From Cupriavidus respiraculi (lineage in GTDB: Bacteria; Pseudomonadota; Gammaproteobacteria; Burkholderiales; Burkholderiaceae): 64,000 nucleotides of DNA. The position numbers were made by a program, and so were the translations under genes. The notes under the pieces are model-generated. The model was not told where the DNA came from. It saw only the letters and a list, made by a program, of their open reading frames with translations, and ran no database searches. Below, in pieces: positions 25,658 to 33,058 of the stretch (the first letter of the stretch is position 1; the number at the start of each line of letters is the position of its first letter). The stretch covers positions 434,001-498,000 of the forward strand of contig NZ_CAJZAH010000002.1 of the NCBI RefSeq assembly GCF_914271545.1, given 5' to 3'.

Positions 25658-26003
25658 TCTCCATCCGGTTAAGTGCGATCCTGCACTGCTTCCACGCCGT
25701 GAGCCTTGCCACCTCTTCTGCCGTTGCCTCGTCAAGATCCACTGCGTCCTGAAGCGGGGCAATGGCCAACGTCGCGGCGGCCATAAAAGGCCGCGCGCGT
25801 TGACTCGTTCTCGAGCAGGGTCGGAGCGATAATCGGAGGCGGCGAAAACTGTCCGTCCTCATAGCGCCACCATCCGGCCGGCATGGTTTCATGTCTGTCA
25901 CGTCGATCCAGACAAGATCGGGATGAAACATCTCCGCGATGTTGCCTTCGGTGTGGAGCAATTCCACGACGATCCCTTGATCGATGCGTGCATAGGTCTT
26001 CAT
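25614..26003 (-). pseudogene. Broken tail fibre assembly chaperone
   Basis: The start MKTYARIDQGIVVELLHTEG and the end TAWKQCRIALNRMEI..SWP are in one frame and match Caudo_TAP chaperones. The middle (AGWWRYEDGQFSPPPIIAPT) lies in a second frame, so two compensating frameshifts are present. The 3' end overlaps the cargo gene by 44 bases. It is the last trace of the tail operon of this fragment. Confidence 0.82.
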
Positions 26004-26138
26004 TTACGCATACTCCCAGACAACCACGATTACCGGTGCGCCAACGCCTCCAGGCGTACCGGTATCCGCTTGGGGCGCCGCCCCTAGTTAGAAATCTTCT
26101 AACTAACTGGCATAACCGCGCTGCCTGCGCAAAAGACA

Positions 26139-26172
26139 AAGCCCGCATAACCTTCCGATTATGCGGGCTTCA
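26139..26172 (-). terminator. Terminator downstream of tRNA-Pro 3' end
   Basis: A perfect 12-bp stem (AAGCCCGCATAA with TTATGCGGGCTT, loop 26151-26158). On the minus strand it lies just past the CCA end of the tRNA fragment, as expected for the native terminator of that tRNA gene. It could work in both directions. Confidence 0.8.
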
Positions 26173-26173
26173 A

Positions 26174-26221
<48 letters not shown>

Positions 26222-26262
26222 TACCTACGCATGTGCGGCAAAACAAGCACTTACGCCCTTTT

Positions 26263-26334
26263 GTCTAACTTGGCGCTTAATTTTTAAGCACGGTAGCACG
26301 CGGCTTTCCGGGCGATTTTGACATCAAGTTAGAC
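26263..26334. repeat. Inverted repeats near att, possible integrase arm sites
   Basis: GTCTAACTTG (26263-26272) and CAAGTTAGAC (26325-26334) form a perfect 10-bp inverted repeat in an AT-richer stretch just inside the prophage. Such sites next to a core are typical of tyrosine integrase arm or excisionase binding, but this is inferred. Confidence 0.5.
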
Positions 26335-26363
26335 ACCTTCTTGACCACTCCGGTGTACCGAGG

Positions 26364-26383
26364 TACTGTATATTCATACAGTA
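26364..26383 (+). promoter_or_regulatory. LexA (SOS) box
   Basis: TACTGTATATTCATACAGTA, with core 26366-26381, is close to the LexA consensus and lies 15 bp before the ATG at 26397. Confidence 0.9.
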
Positions 26384-26396
26384 CTTACAAAGTTCC

Positions 26397-26660
26397 ATGC
26401 CCGCCACCTTTCCTGCCCAGTCCGTCTTCCTCGAAGTCCAATATTTCGGTGACCTGCGCGACGAGTTCCGCGTCCCCTGCGAGGCCGTCACGATCGGCAA
26501 CAGCACGATCACGGTCAAAGGGCCCCACGCCTGGAAGCTCGGTTCGGTGGGTTGGACGCCGGACTCATTGACGTTCCAATGCTATGACCAGAGCCACCGG
26601 TTTCCGGTTGGCCGGCCAGCGATCCTCGATGACAGGACCGCGCGTTTTCCCCTGCTTTGA
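26397..26660 (+). CDS. SOS-regulated 87-residue protein, copy 2
   Basis: A close homologue of the protein at 20689 (roughly three quarters of residues the same by eye). Beta-rich, soluble and of unknown function. It is the first gene of a rightward group that continues with an SRAP protein, DUF2188 and a DNA ligase, so a DNA-damage role is plausible. Confidence 0.82.
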   Translation: MPATFPAQSVFLEVQYFGDLRDEFRVPCEAVTIGNSTITVKGPHAWKLGSVGWTPDSLTFQCYDQSHRFPVGRPAILDDRTARFPLL

Positions 26661-26663
26661 GCC

Positions 26664-26954
26664 ATGGGCAACAGCAAACTAGCCAATGGCTGCCAAGTGC
26701 CGACCGGGCCGGCACCTGACGCGGACGGACTTCTATCCCGGGTTCCGGGCCAGCACGTCGCGGAGGCCAGCCTGACCCTACCGGACCCAGCGCCAGGCCA
26801 GCACGCGGAAGCGGAGATAGACGCCGGCCATGTGGGACGGGTTCGGATCTTCTTCGAGGTCAAGACAGCCCGCCGCGGCAAGCACTCCCACCAGTTCTGG
26901 GCTGCGTACCGGGCCGAGCCGATACACGGCGGGTGGGATTCCGACGTGTCGTAG
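26664..26954 (+). CDS. Hypothetical protein between SOS gene and SRAP gene
   Basis: A 96-residue frame starting 4 bp after the preceding stop. The second half (VRIFFEVKTARRGKHSHQFWAAYRAEPI) looks protein-like; the first is Ala/Pro-rich. No family is recognised and there is no clear ribosome site, so it may be translated by coupling or not at all. Confidence 0.5.
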   Translation: MGNSKLANGCQVPTGPAPDADGLLSRVPGQHVAEASLTLPDPAPGQHAEAEIDAGHVGRVRIFFEVKTARRGKHSHQFWAAYRAEPIHGGWDSDVS

Positions 26955-26979
26955 ACTGGCAGCACCAAGGAGACAGGCC

Positions 26980-27621
26980 ATGTGCGTGAACTACGTCCCG
27001 CTTCAGCGGAAGATCCTGCGCGACATCTTCGGTGTCGAACCGCCAGAATTCGACTGGAAGCCGGAGACCTGGCCGGACTACGCCGCTCCAATAGTCAGAG
27101 CAACGGAGTCGGGCCGGGAATGCGTGCTTGGGTCATTCAGCATGGTTCCGAAAGCGCGTATTGGCCCGGGCGTGAGGTACTACCCGACGGCTAACGCGCG
27201 GGCGGAGACCATGGGTAAACTCAGTTCATTCGCGAAATACTGGAAGGCCGGGCAACTATGCCTCATCCCCGCTACAGCGTTCTATGAACCGAACTATGAG
27301 AGCGGCAAAGCAGTTCGATGGAAGATCGGCTTGGCCGGATGGGAGCCATTCGCAATCGCTGGCCTATGGCGCTCATGGCCGGACGGCGCCGTGTCTTTCA
27401 CAATGCCGACGCTCAACGCCGATAGCCATCCGCTGATGCGTCGGTTTCACAAGCCGGGCGACGAAAAGCGCGGCATCGTGGTACTGCCGCGGGAAAGCTG
27501 GGACGACTGGCTCACGTGCCGCGACTCTGAGGTCGCCCGCACGTTCCTCCGGCTGCTGCCACCCGAGCAATTGGTTGCTGAGCCGGCGCCGATACCGCCG
27601 CGCGTCAAGGCCGCGCCCTAG
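26980..27621 (+). CDS. SRAP family protein (HMCES/YedK-like)
   Basis: A 213-residue SOS-response-associated peptidase family protein. After removal of Met1, Cys2 becomes the N-terminal nucleophile that traps abasic sites in single-stranded DNA. The other expected active-site residues are visible: Asn72 (ANARAET), Glu103 (FYEP) and His157 (RRFHKPG). The length agrees with YedK. AAGGAGA precedes the ATG. It lies downstream of a LexA box with other repair genes. Confidence 0.92.
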   Translation: MCVNYVPLQRKILRDIFGVEPPEFDWKPETWPDYAAPIVRATESGRECVLGSFSMVPKARIGPGVRYYPTANARAETMGKLSSFAKYWKAGQLCLIPATAFYEPNYESGKAVRWKIGLAGWEPFAIAGLWRSWPDGAVSFTMPTLNADSHPLMRRFHKPGDEKRGIVVLPRESWDDWLTCRDSEVARTFLRLLPPEQLVAEPAPIPPRVKAAP

Positions 27622-27713
27622 CAGGCCAGCGGGTTCCGGCTGCTGTCGGACGTGTCCCTATACCGCTCGAGCCGTCGTCACTCTACAAAGAATGAAACGA
27701 CAAGGAGAGAACC

Positions 27714-27935
27714 ATGGCTGGAAATGTCCACGTAGTACCGAAGGACAATGGTTGGGCAGTCGAGATCGAAGGCGGCGGAGGCCCCCTCGCACACTTTGAG
27801 AAGCAGGAAGACGCGATCGCCGAAGGAACGGAGCGCGCTCAGATGTACAAGGTCGAACTGCTCATCCACGGCCGGGACGGCAAGATCCGCGAGCGCAACA
27901 GCTTCGGGAACGACCCGCGCAACATCAAGGGGTAG
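27714..27935 (+). CDS. DUF2188 family protein
   Basis: A 73-residue paralogue of 1520-1747, sharing HVVPKDNGWAVEIEG and RIRERNSFG-type motifs. Unknown role. A strong AAGGAGA ribosome site. It lies two bases ahead of the ligase gene, so the two are probably co-translated. Confidence 0.87.
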   Translation: MAGNVHVVPKDNGWAVEIEGGGGPLAHFEKQEDAIAEGTERAQMYKVELLIHGRDGKIRERNSFGNDPRNIKG

Positions 27936-27937
27936 CT

Positions 27938-28555
27938 GTGGCCGCCCCTACCCTGGCCGATCTGTCCCCCATGCTGCTTACGGAGCGCAAGACCATCCCG
28001 ACCACCGGGGACTGGCTGTACGAAATCAAGTACGACGGCTACCGGCTACTCGCCGCCACCGGTGACCCGCAATTGCGATCGCGCAACGGCCACGTCGCAA
28101 CCAAATGGTTTCCCGAGATCGCAGAAGCGATGGCGACTTTGGCGCCGGGCTGCATTCTGGATGGGGAGATCTGCGTGCTGGACGACATGGGCCGCCCCGA
28201 CTTTGACCGGCTCCACAAGCGGGCTGCGCGCCGGGGCCGACCTGGCGGCTCGGATCCAGTGGTCTATTCCGTCTTCGACCTACTGGTATTGCACGGTGAA
28301 GACATCCGCGACCAGCCAGTTGAGGACCGGAAGGCCGCCTTGCAGGATGTTCTGGACTGTTGCACGTCGGTGCTGCTCTACGTGCAGGATGTGGACGACG
28401 GCCAGGGGCTGTACCAGCATGCCTTGGCCCTCGGGCTGGAAGGGATCGTGGGGAAGCGGCTGGGGAGCGTCTACAACTGCGGCAAGAGGTCGCCGGACTG
28501 GGTGAAGGTGAAGCGGCCGGGGGCTGTGCCGCCGGAGAGGTTTAAGCGCGCCTAG
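27938..28555 (+). CDS. Minimal ATP-dependent DNA ligase (LigD-like catalytic domain)
   Basis: A 205-residue adenylation-domain protein. The nucleophile Lys31 is in KYDGYR (motif I), followed by DGEICVLDD (motif III area), EGIVGKR (motif IV) and WVKVKR (motif V). The C-terminal OB-fold of normal ligases is absent, so it may act with a partner, may only adenylate, or may be a compact ligase. The start is a GTG after AAGGGG. It is next to SRAP in an SOS-linked group. Confidence 0.82.
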   Translation: MAAPTLADLSPMLLTERKTIPTTGDWLYEIKYDGYRLLAATGDPQLRSRNGHVATKWFPEIAEAMATLAPGCILDGEICVLDDMGRPDFDRLHKRAARRGRPGGSDPVVYSVFDLLVLHGEDIRDQPVEDRKAALQDVLDCCTSVLLYVQDVDDGQGLYQHALALGLEGIVGKRLGSVYNCGKRSPDWVKVKRPGAVPPERFKRA

Positions 28556-28610
28556 AACGTAGAGGTTCGTCGAGTTAGTATCGAGGTGAGCCCACAACAA
28601 CCCGACAGAA

Positions 28611-29267
28611 ATGGCACAAAAACTGAGGCGCGGCGCTAACGCAGACGCAAGCGGATCATACCAACCCATCATCCTTATAAAGAACGCAAAAGTCAATCCG
28701 GGAGCAAGAATCGACGGCGAGATATTTATTACCGGCTATGGCGCAATAAGCAGTGCGAAGTTAGCCGTGTATTCATCGCTGGGACTGTTCGTGGATGAGG
28801 CGTCCACATATAAATCCGGATTCGGTGAACGGCGGGATGGGGACCGCCTGCACATATTGCAGGGCCATCAAGAGACCCAAGGAGGTGGCAACGTTCTTAT
28901 TCTTTTCGAGGCTGCGGTAGTGAGGGAGGACAGTATCATTGCGGACCCGTTTTCCGATTCCACTAGGGACCTAGTGATTTTTTCAGAGACGCGCGCGCCG
29001 CAGGCTCCGCTCTCATTCTCTTTAAAACTGCATGAGCGGTGCTCACCGGGTACGTATCAACTCGCGTTCGGTTTCACGTATTTTAACGGAACCGAGTGGT
29101 GTTCCGAACGAGAAGAAAAGCAATTCGTAGTGCGCAGTTTGATAGATCGTATCGATTGGCGTGCGGCGGCGTTATTCCTTACTGCGGCCGCAGTATCGAT
29201 GGTTGCGGATTTGCCGGGCGCTATTATCAGCGTTTCAAGATTACTTCATCTCATTTTTCCTTTATAG
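28611..29267 (+). CDS. Unknown membrane-anchored beta-rich protein, foreign base use
   Basis: A 218-residue protein with no recognised family. Residues 1-180 look like an all-beta domain (PIILIKNAKVNPGARIDGEIFI, FSLKLHERCSPGTYQLAFGF). Residues about 188-216 are hydrophobic with a Pro break and could anchor it in the membrane. The DNA is clearly AT-richer and uses rare-looking codons compared with neighbours, which points to recent transfer. It lies between the repair group and the lysis cassette, a favourite place for phage-exclusion genes; that role is a guess. Confidence 0.6.
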   Translation: MAQKLRRGANADASGSYQPIILIKNAKVNPGARIDGEIFITGYGAISSAKLAVYSSLGLFVDEASTYKSGFGERRDGDRLHILQGHQETQGGGNVLILFEAAVVREDSIIADPFSDSTRDLVIFSETRAPQAPLSFSLKLHERCSPGTYQLAFGFTYFNGTEWCSEREEKQFVVRSLIDRIDWRAAALFLTAAAVSMVADLPGAIISVSRLLHLIFPL

Positions 29268-29335
29268 GCTAGGAGCGAGAATCGCGTATATCGCCCGCGG
29301 ACCATCGAATCGTGGCACCCGGACGTAGCCCGCCC

Positions 29336-29881
29336 CTATTGCAAGCTTGCGTTCAGGGAGTCGTAGGAACGCTCACAGGCCTGGCCGGCGATACGGGCTG
29401 CGTCAGCATATTGAGCCAATAGCCCCGCTCGACGGTCAGCGCGCTCGAGCACGTCGGCAAGCATTCCGATGGGATCGTCGGTTGTCGGGCCTGCGCCGGC
29501 AGAGCCGGAATCCTGGCCGGCTCGGCTGGCGGCGACCAGCTCGGCGACTCGGCTGCGCAGCCGCTCAGCAGCAGCGCCAGCATCGCTGGCGTCGCGGCGC
29601 GCGCCCTCCAGTTCTTCCGTTGCAGCATTCGCTATCTCCATCTGCGCCGCGGTACGGCGCTGTTCTTCCAGGCGCGCCGCGTCCACGGCTTTCAGCTGCG
29701 CATCGGCCTGTGCCCGGCGCTCCTCTGCCTGCTGAGCCACGAGCCGGTCGATCTGGCTCTCTTTGCGCCAACCGTTAACCGTCCATCCGATACCGAACGA
29801 CAGCACCGCCAGGCCGACGGCGGCGACAGCGCGCCAAGGGACTGCAGCAGCAGCAGCTCGGATTGCAGTGGTCTGGATCAT
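29336..29881 (-). CDS. Inner-membrane spanin (Rz-like, DUF2514 type)
   Basis: A 181-residue i-spanin with transmembrane helix (about 15-33) and periplasmic coiled coil to about 115, ending GQACERSYDSLNASLQ. It is the last gene of the prophage late operon. The ATG at 29881 overlaps the lipoprotein stop. It carries an embedded lipoprotein frame. Confidence 0.85.
   Translation of the reverse strand: MIQTTAIRAAAAAVPWRAVAAVGLAVLSFGIGWTVNGWRKESQIDRLVAQQAEERRAQADAQLKAVDAARLEEQRRTAAQMEIANAATEELEGARRDASDAGAAAERLRSRVAELVAASRAGQDSGSAGAGPTTDDPIGMLADVLERADRRAGLLAQYADAARIAGQACERSYDSLNASLQ
29353..29628 (-). CDS. Embedded outer-membrane spanin (Rz1-like)
   Basis: 91 residues in an alternative frame of the Rz-like gene, with lipobox LLSGC (residues 20-24) and a Pro-rich mature part (PSWSPPAEPARIPALPA). 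It is conserved in the three cassettes. Confidence 0.82.
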   Translation of the reverse strand: MLQRKNWRARAATPAMLALLLSGCAAESPSWSPPAEPARIPALPAQARQPTIPSECLPTCSSALTVERGYWLNMLTQPVSPARPVSVPTTP

Positions 29882-30084
29882 CGTTCCCTCGTTGCGCAGT
29901 CCGCGTACATCGTGGCGGTCTTGTCGATGTGAGCCAGCATCGCCTTCCGGCCGGCTCCCCGCTCGAGGATCGGCAGTGGCGGGCACGGCGCCGCCTGTGC
30001 GGCCGGCACGGCCATATGCTGGATAGTTGGGCTGGGAGGGGCGGCGCATCCGGCCAGAAGCATTGCCAGCATTATCATCTTCAC
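29878..30084 (-). CDS. Second lysis lipoprotein (o-spanin candidate)
   Basis: A 68-residue lipoprotein with lipobox LLAGC (Cys13) and a conserved KAMLAHIDKTATMYADCATRER end. The start is probably a GTG overlapping the stop of the upstream gene (GTGA at 30081-30084); an ATG six bases further in is possible. Together with 30081-30521 it could make a second spanin pair. Confidence 0.72.
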   Translation of the reverse strand: MKMIMLAMLLAGCAAPPSPTIQHMAVPAAQAAPCPPLPILERGAGRKAMLAHIDKTATMYADCATRER

Positions 30085-30521
30085 CGCACGCCCTCCCTCA
30101 GCTTCCGATTCGCAGCCTCGATGGCACTGTTTGCCTTGGCCCGCTCCGCCTCCGTCAATGGGGTCGGTCCGCTCGCCTTACCCTGAGCGACGCGCTTGGC
30201 AGTCTGGGCCACTTCCGCCGAAGTCACGGCGGCCTCGGCGGCAGCGCCCGCCGCCTCCGATGCGGTCTGCGCAATGTCATTGATCTTCGGCACGAGGGCG
30301 CGCAGCGTGATGCCGTAGGTTTCCTGCATGCGCTCTATCTCCGCCAGGTGGTCGGCGCGCTGCTCAATCATGGCTTCACGAGCCTGCCACAGTGCAATGC
30401 TGTAACCGGCCACGCCACCGCCCACCGCAATCAGCAGCACAAGGGACACCGCCTCACAGAGATGAGCGGCGCGGAGGAATGCCGCCCGATTCCGCTCCAC
30501 CCATTCACGAACCTTTGACAT
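30081..30521 (-). CDS. Membrane coiled-coil lysis protein (second i-spanin-like)
   Basis: A 146-residue protein with one transmembrane helix (about residues 24-45), a coiled coil (50-75) and an Ala-rich helix. Topology and place before a small lipoprotein fit an i-spanin, although a DUF2514 i-spanin follows in the same operon. The ATG at 30521 has GGAGAGG upstream; the frame extends to a TTG one codon earlier. Confidence 0.65.
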   Translation of the reverse strand: MSKVREWVERNRAAFLRAAHLCEAVSLVLLIAVGGGVAGYSIALWQAREAMIEQRADHLAEIERMQETYGITLRALVPKINDIAQTASEAAGAAAEAAVTSAEVAQTAKRVAQGKASGPTPLTEAERAKANSAIEAANRKLREGVR

Positions 30522-30861
30522 CAAGCCTCTCCTTCAAGAATCGGATCTCGGTCGTCAGTTCGGCCACCGTCCGCTTGAGGTCGCCGATCTCGCGCAGCAG
30601 GTCGTTGCGCTCCTTGTATGCCATGTCGGCGCGCTGCTCAGCGAGATCTGCGCGCGCATTGGCCTTGTCTAGCTGACCCTCGAGCCTCGCGATGATGTCG
30701 ATTTCAGCCTGGCTTTGTGCGCCTTCGACACGATCGTTGCGCCATACCTTCCGGACGAACCAAATTGCCCCTCCGATCGCCGACACGATCAGGCCAATGG
30801 CGCCGCCAGTGCCCCCCGGCACACTGCTCCCGAGCTCGTCCAAAACAACCCCCTTTCCCAT
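30505..30861 (-). CDS. Lysis-cassette membrane protein, holin candidate
   Basis: 118 residues: a Gly-rich transmembrane helix (about 15-36) and a long coiled coil (45-112). Orthologous to 3947 and 22476. It is placed between endolysin and spanins, and no better holin candidate is present. Confidence 0.6.
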   Translation of the reverse strand: MGKGVVLDELGSSVPGGTGGAIGLIVSAIGGAIWFVRKVWRNDRVEGAQSQAEIDIIARLEGQLDKANARADLAEQRADMAYKERNDLLREIGDLKRTVAELTTEIRFLKERLDVKGS

Positions 30862-30867
30862 GTGGCC

Positions 30868-31362
30868 TTACGTCTCGACGCTCTCGCCGCCTTTAGCCAG
30901 ATACACGGCCAGCAGCAGGTCTAGCGCTTGTTCATGTTGGCCGTATCCGGCGCCAGGTAGGCTGGCCCAGATGTTCTTGCACTTCCTGACCGCCTCACTG
31001 ATGCGACCCGCCTCGATGTCTGGGATTGCGCGCCGCTCTTTGATCTGCTGTACCGCGATCGCGTCCTGACTTGCCGGCGAGAAATCCGGCAGGCGGAGCT
31101 GCTTCTTATAGGCGTCGTAGTAGCGCGACAGCAGTTGATAGCGGCCCGCCGCCGTCGAGCTGATTCCAAGGCGAGGCAGGCGCACCAGCTTGCGGGGATG
31201 GTCTGCATAGCCATCAAAGAGGCCGCCGCCTACCAACACGTCATAGCCTTGATCTTTGGTCCGTTGCAGACCGTTGTCCGTCCCTTCGCTGAACGCCAAC
31301 ATGTCGAGAAACGCCGCCATGTTTTTGCCGCCGGGCAGTAGATCGGGATGCGTGATTGGCAT
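30868..31362 (-). CDS. Endolysin, lambda R-like lytic transglycosylase
   Basis: 164 residues, closer to lambda R than the tailocin enzyme: FSEGTDNG (catalytic Glu26), GYDVLVGG, DHPRKLV, AGRYQLLSRYYDAYKKQL, DFSPASQDAIA and WASLPGAGYGQ all match in order. The start at 31362 is fixed by GGAGG just upstream; the longer frame has none. Confidence 0.95.
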   Translation of the reverse strand: MPITHPDLLPGGKNMAAFLDMLAFSEGTDNGLQRTKDQGYDVLVGGGLFDGYADHPRKLVRLPRLGISSTAAGRYQLLSRYYDAYKKQLRLPDFSPASQDAIAVQQIKERRAIPDIEAGRISEAVRKCKNIWASLPGAGYGQHEQALDLLLAVYLAKGGESVET

Positions 31363-31380
31363 GGGCCTCCAGAAACAGAA

Positions 31381-31397
31381 GCCCGCACGAGGCGGGC
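31381..31397 (-). terminator. Hairpin ahead of endolysin
   Basis: GCCCGC/GCGGGC on the minus strand followed by TTCTGTTTC. A further GGCCAC/GTGGCC hairpin around a run of nine A or T bases lies next to it (about 31406-31430). Same place as the hairpin at 23226. Confidence 0.6.
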
Positions 31398-31483
31398 ATA
31401 CGATCGGCCACTGCAAAAAAAAAGTGGCCTAGGGATTGCAAAGTAGAATGGTGCCTCGGAGCGCGATAGCCCAAAGGTCAAGA

Positions 31484-32854
31484 ATGAATAAGAAGATCGA
31501 AGCAGCTTTGCCCATCCTGCGTTGTCCCAGAACCGGCACTCGGCTTTTCCACGAGGGCGCAGAACTCGTATCCGAAGCCGGGGAGCGCTACCCCATCGTG
31601 AACGGGAAGCCCATCCTGGTGCGGAACATTCAGGCGTTGCACACCACTCCCCCGCCGGTCGACATCGTGTCGCAGAACTTCACGCAGTTTCTACCGCACA
31701 TGGAGTCACGCCGCATCGACGGGTTCAAGCTGCACCTCGGCTCGGGCAACGTTCCTTGCCGCGACGCTCATGTACTGTCCGTAGACATCCTTCCGACGCC
31801 GAACGCTGACCTCGTTGCAGAGGCTGAAGCTCTCCCGTTCGCGGACAACTCTCTGGCATGGGTTGAATCCGATGCGGTGTTCGAGCACCTCTACGACCCG
31901 ATGGCGGCGATAGCGGAGGTCCGCCGCATACTGAAGCCTGGCGGCGCAATGCTCATCGACACGGCGTTCATGCAGAGCTATCACGGCTTCCCTGGCCACT
32001 ACCTGAACATGACGCCACAGGCGGTGGAAACGCTTCTCGTCGATGACTTCGAATTGCTCGAATCACGAGTACCCTTCAAAGACCGCCCCTCATTGAACAT
32101 CGAGGTCAGCATCCAACGGCTGATTGATGGGCTTCCGCTGGCCCACCGCCATGAGCTTCTTGGCATGCCGGTATCTCGCTTGCTAGCCGCGTTGCGCGAC
32201 CTCAACACGGCCCGCACATGGTTCGATGCATCATCCGAGTACACGAATCGCTCGCTTGGTGCCGGCACCATGGTTATCGCTGCAAAGCCGAACGATTACG
32301 AGGCCCGACGAGCAGCAATCATAGAGAAAGTGGGCGCTGACCAGTTCGCAAGGATGAAGCGCCACTACTACGCCAGCCGTGTTGCCGTACAGCAGCGTCA
32401 CCATGAAGCCGAGTTCTACCGACGCCGGAGCTTTGAAGTGGAGCCGAGCCGGTCCGACGATCACCCGCTACCCGATCTGTCGCAATGCCTCTATGCCGCA
32501 GCTGTCCGAGACTCGCTGGACCCTAGGGAATGGCAGTCGGCGATTGACCGGCTCTCCGCCCTTGATGCGCAACTCACAGAAATCCGCGACTTCTGGATCC
32601 GCAGCTATCTGCCTCTTGCGGAGGCTTCTGCGCGGATCGACGCAGCGTTCACTGATCCGATCGACACCATCCATAAGCTCAATGCCGACTTAGATGCTAT
32701 GCGCGAATTGGTACAAAGACTAGAGTCCGGAAACGCTAAGCTGCGCCGCGAAAACCAAGATGCGCACCGCGCGCTCGAAGCCATGCGAACAAGCACGTCA
32801 TGGCGTATCACGAAGCCACTGCGGGGAATCGTCACTCGCCTGAGGATACGATAG
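31484..32854 (+). CDS. SAM-dependent methyltransferase cargo gene
   Basis: A 456-residue protein on the opposite strand to the late operon. Residues 1-45 resemble a Trm112-like small domain (LPILRCPRTGTRLF, with only one Cys, so probably no zinc). A class I methyltransferase fold follows with motif I LHLGSGN, then LPFADNSLAWVESDAVFEHL and ILKPGGAMLID. The end is a coiled coil plus TSWRITKPLR, a tag common in enzymes of surface polysaccharide gene clusters. It probably modifies a surface glycan in the lysogen; the target is unknown. Confidence 0.75.
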   Translation: MNKKIEAALPILRCPRTGTRLFHEGAELVSEAGERYPIVNGKPILVRNIQALHTTPPPVDIVSQNFTQFLPHMESRRIDGFKLHLGSGNVPCRDAHVLSVDILPTPNADLVAEAEALPFADNSLAWVESDAVFEHLYDPMAAIAEVRRILKPGGAMLIDTAFMQSYHGFPGHYLNMTPQAVETLLVDDFELLESRVPFKDRPSLNIEVSIQRLIDGLPLAHRHELLGMPVSRLLAALRDLNTARTWFDASSEYTNRSLGAGTMVIAAKPNDYEARRAAIIEKVGADQFARMKRHYYASRVAVQQRHHEAEFYRRRSFEVEPSRSDDHPLPDLSQCLYAAAVRDSLDPREWQSAIDRLSALDAQLTEIRDFWIRSYLPLAEASARIDAAFTDPIDTIHKLNADLDAMRELVQRLESGNAKLRRENQDAHRALEAMRTSTSWRITKPLRGIVTRLRIR

Positions 32855-32857
32855 AGA

Positions 32858-33058
32858 CTACCACCTGTCCCACGGCCACACGACGAGATGAGGCCCCGCG
32901 CGCTCGCAGGGCTCCCACTCCGCTCCGGTCCACTGCCATGCCCCCGGCTGAAGGGAAAAGTCTTCGTTCTCTTCTTGGCTGATATCACCAGGATCGTTTG
33001 CTTCCATATAGCCAAACGCCTTCAGTACGTTGGTTTCAGGGTTTCGGAATGAGCGCAT
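32858..33058 (-). CDS. Small protein after tail fibre gene
   Basis: 66 residues of unknown family, Trp/Glu-rich (GAWQWTGAEWEPCERAGPHLVVWPWDRW). It directly follows the fibre stop and has a strong TGGAGGG ribosome site inside the fibre gene end. Place and size suggest a fibre chaperone or accessory protein. Its stop lies 3 bases from the end of the cargo methyltransferase gene. Confidence 0.65.
   Translation of the reverse strand: MRSFRNPETNVLKAFGYMEANDPGDISQEENEDFSLQPGAWQWTGAEWEPCERAGPHLVVWPWDRW

Larger units (their letters stand above)
20656..26170. mobile_element. Decayed prophage fragment (lysis, cargo gene, fibre chaperone)
   Basis: The order SOS gene, spanins, holin candidate, endolysin, cargo gene, tail-fibre chaperone repeats that of the right-hand prophage (26366-33058). 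Here three genes are broken by frameshifts or a deletion, and all tail, head and control genes are missing. It appears to be the left end of a third related phage, truncated next to the tRNA-Pro site. The cargo gene remains intact. Confidence 0.7.
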
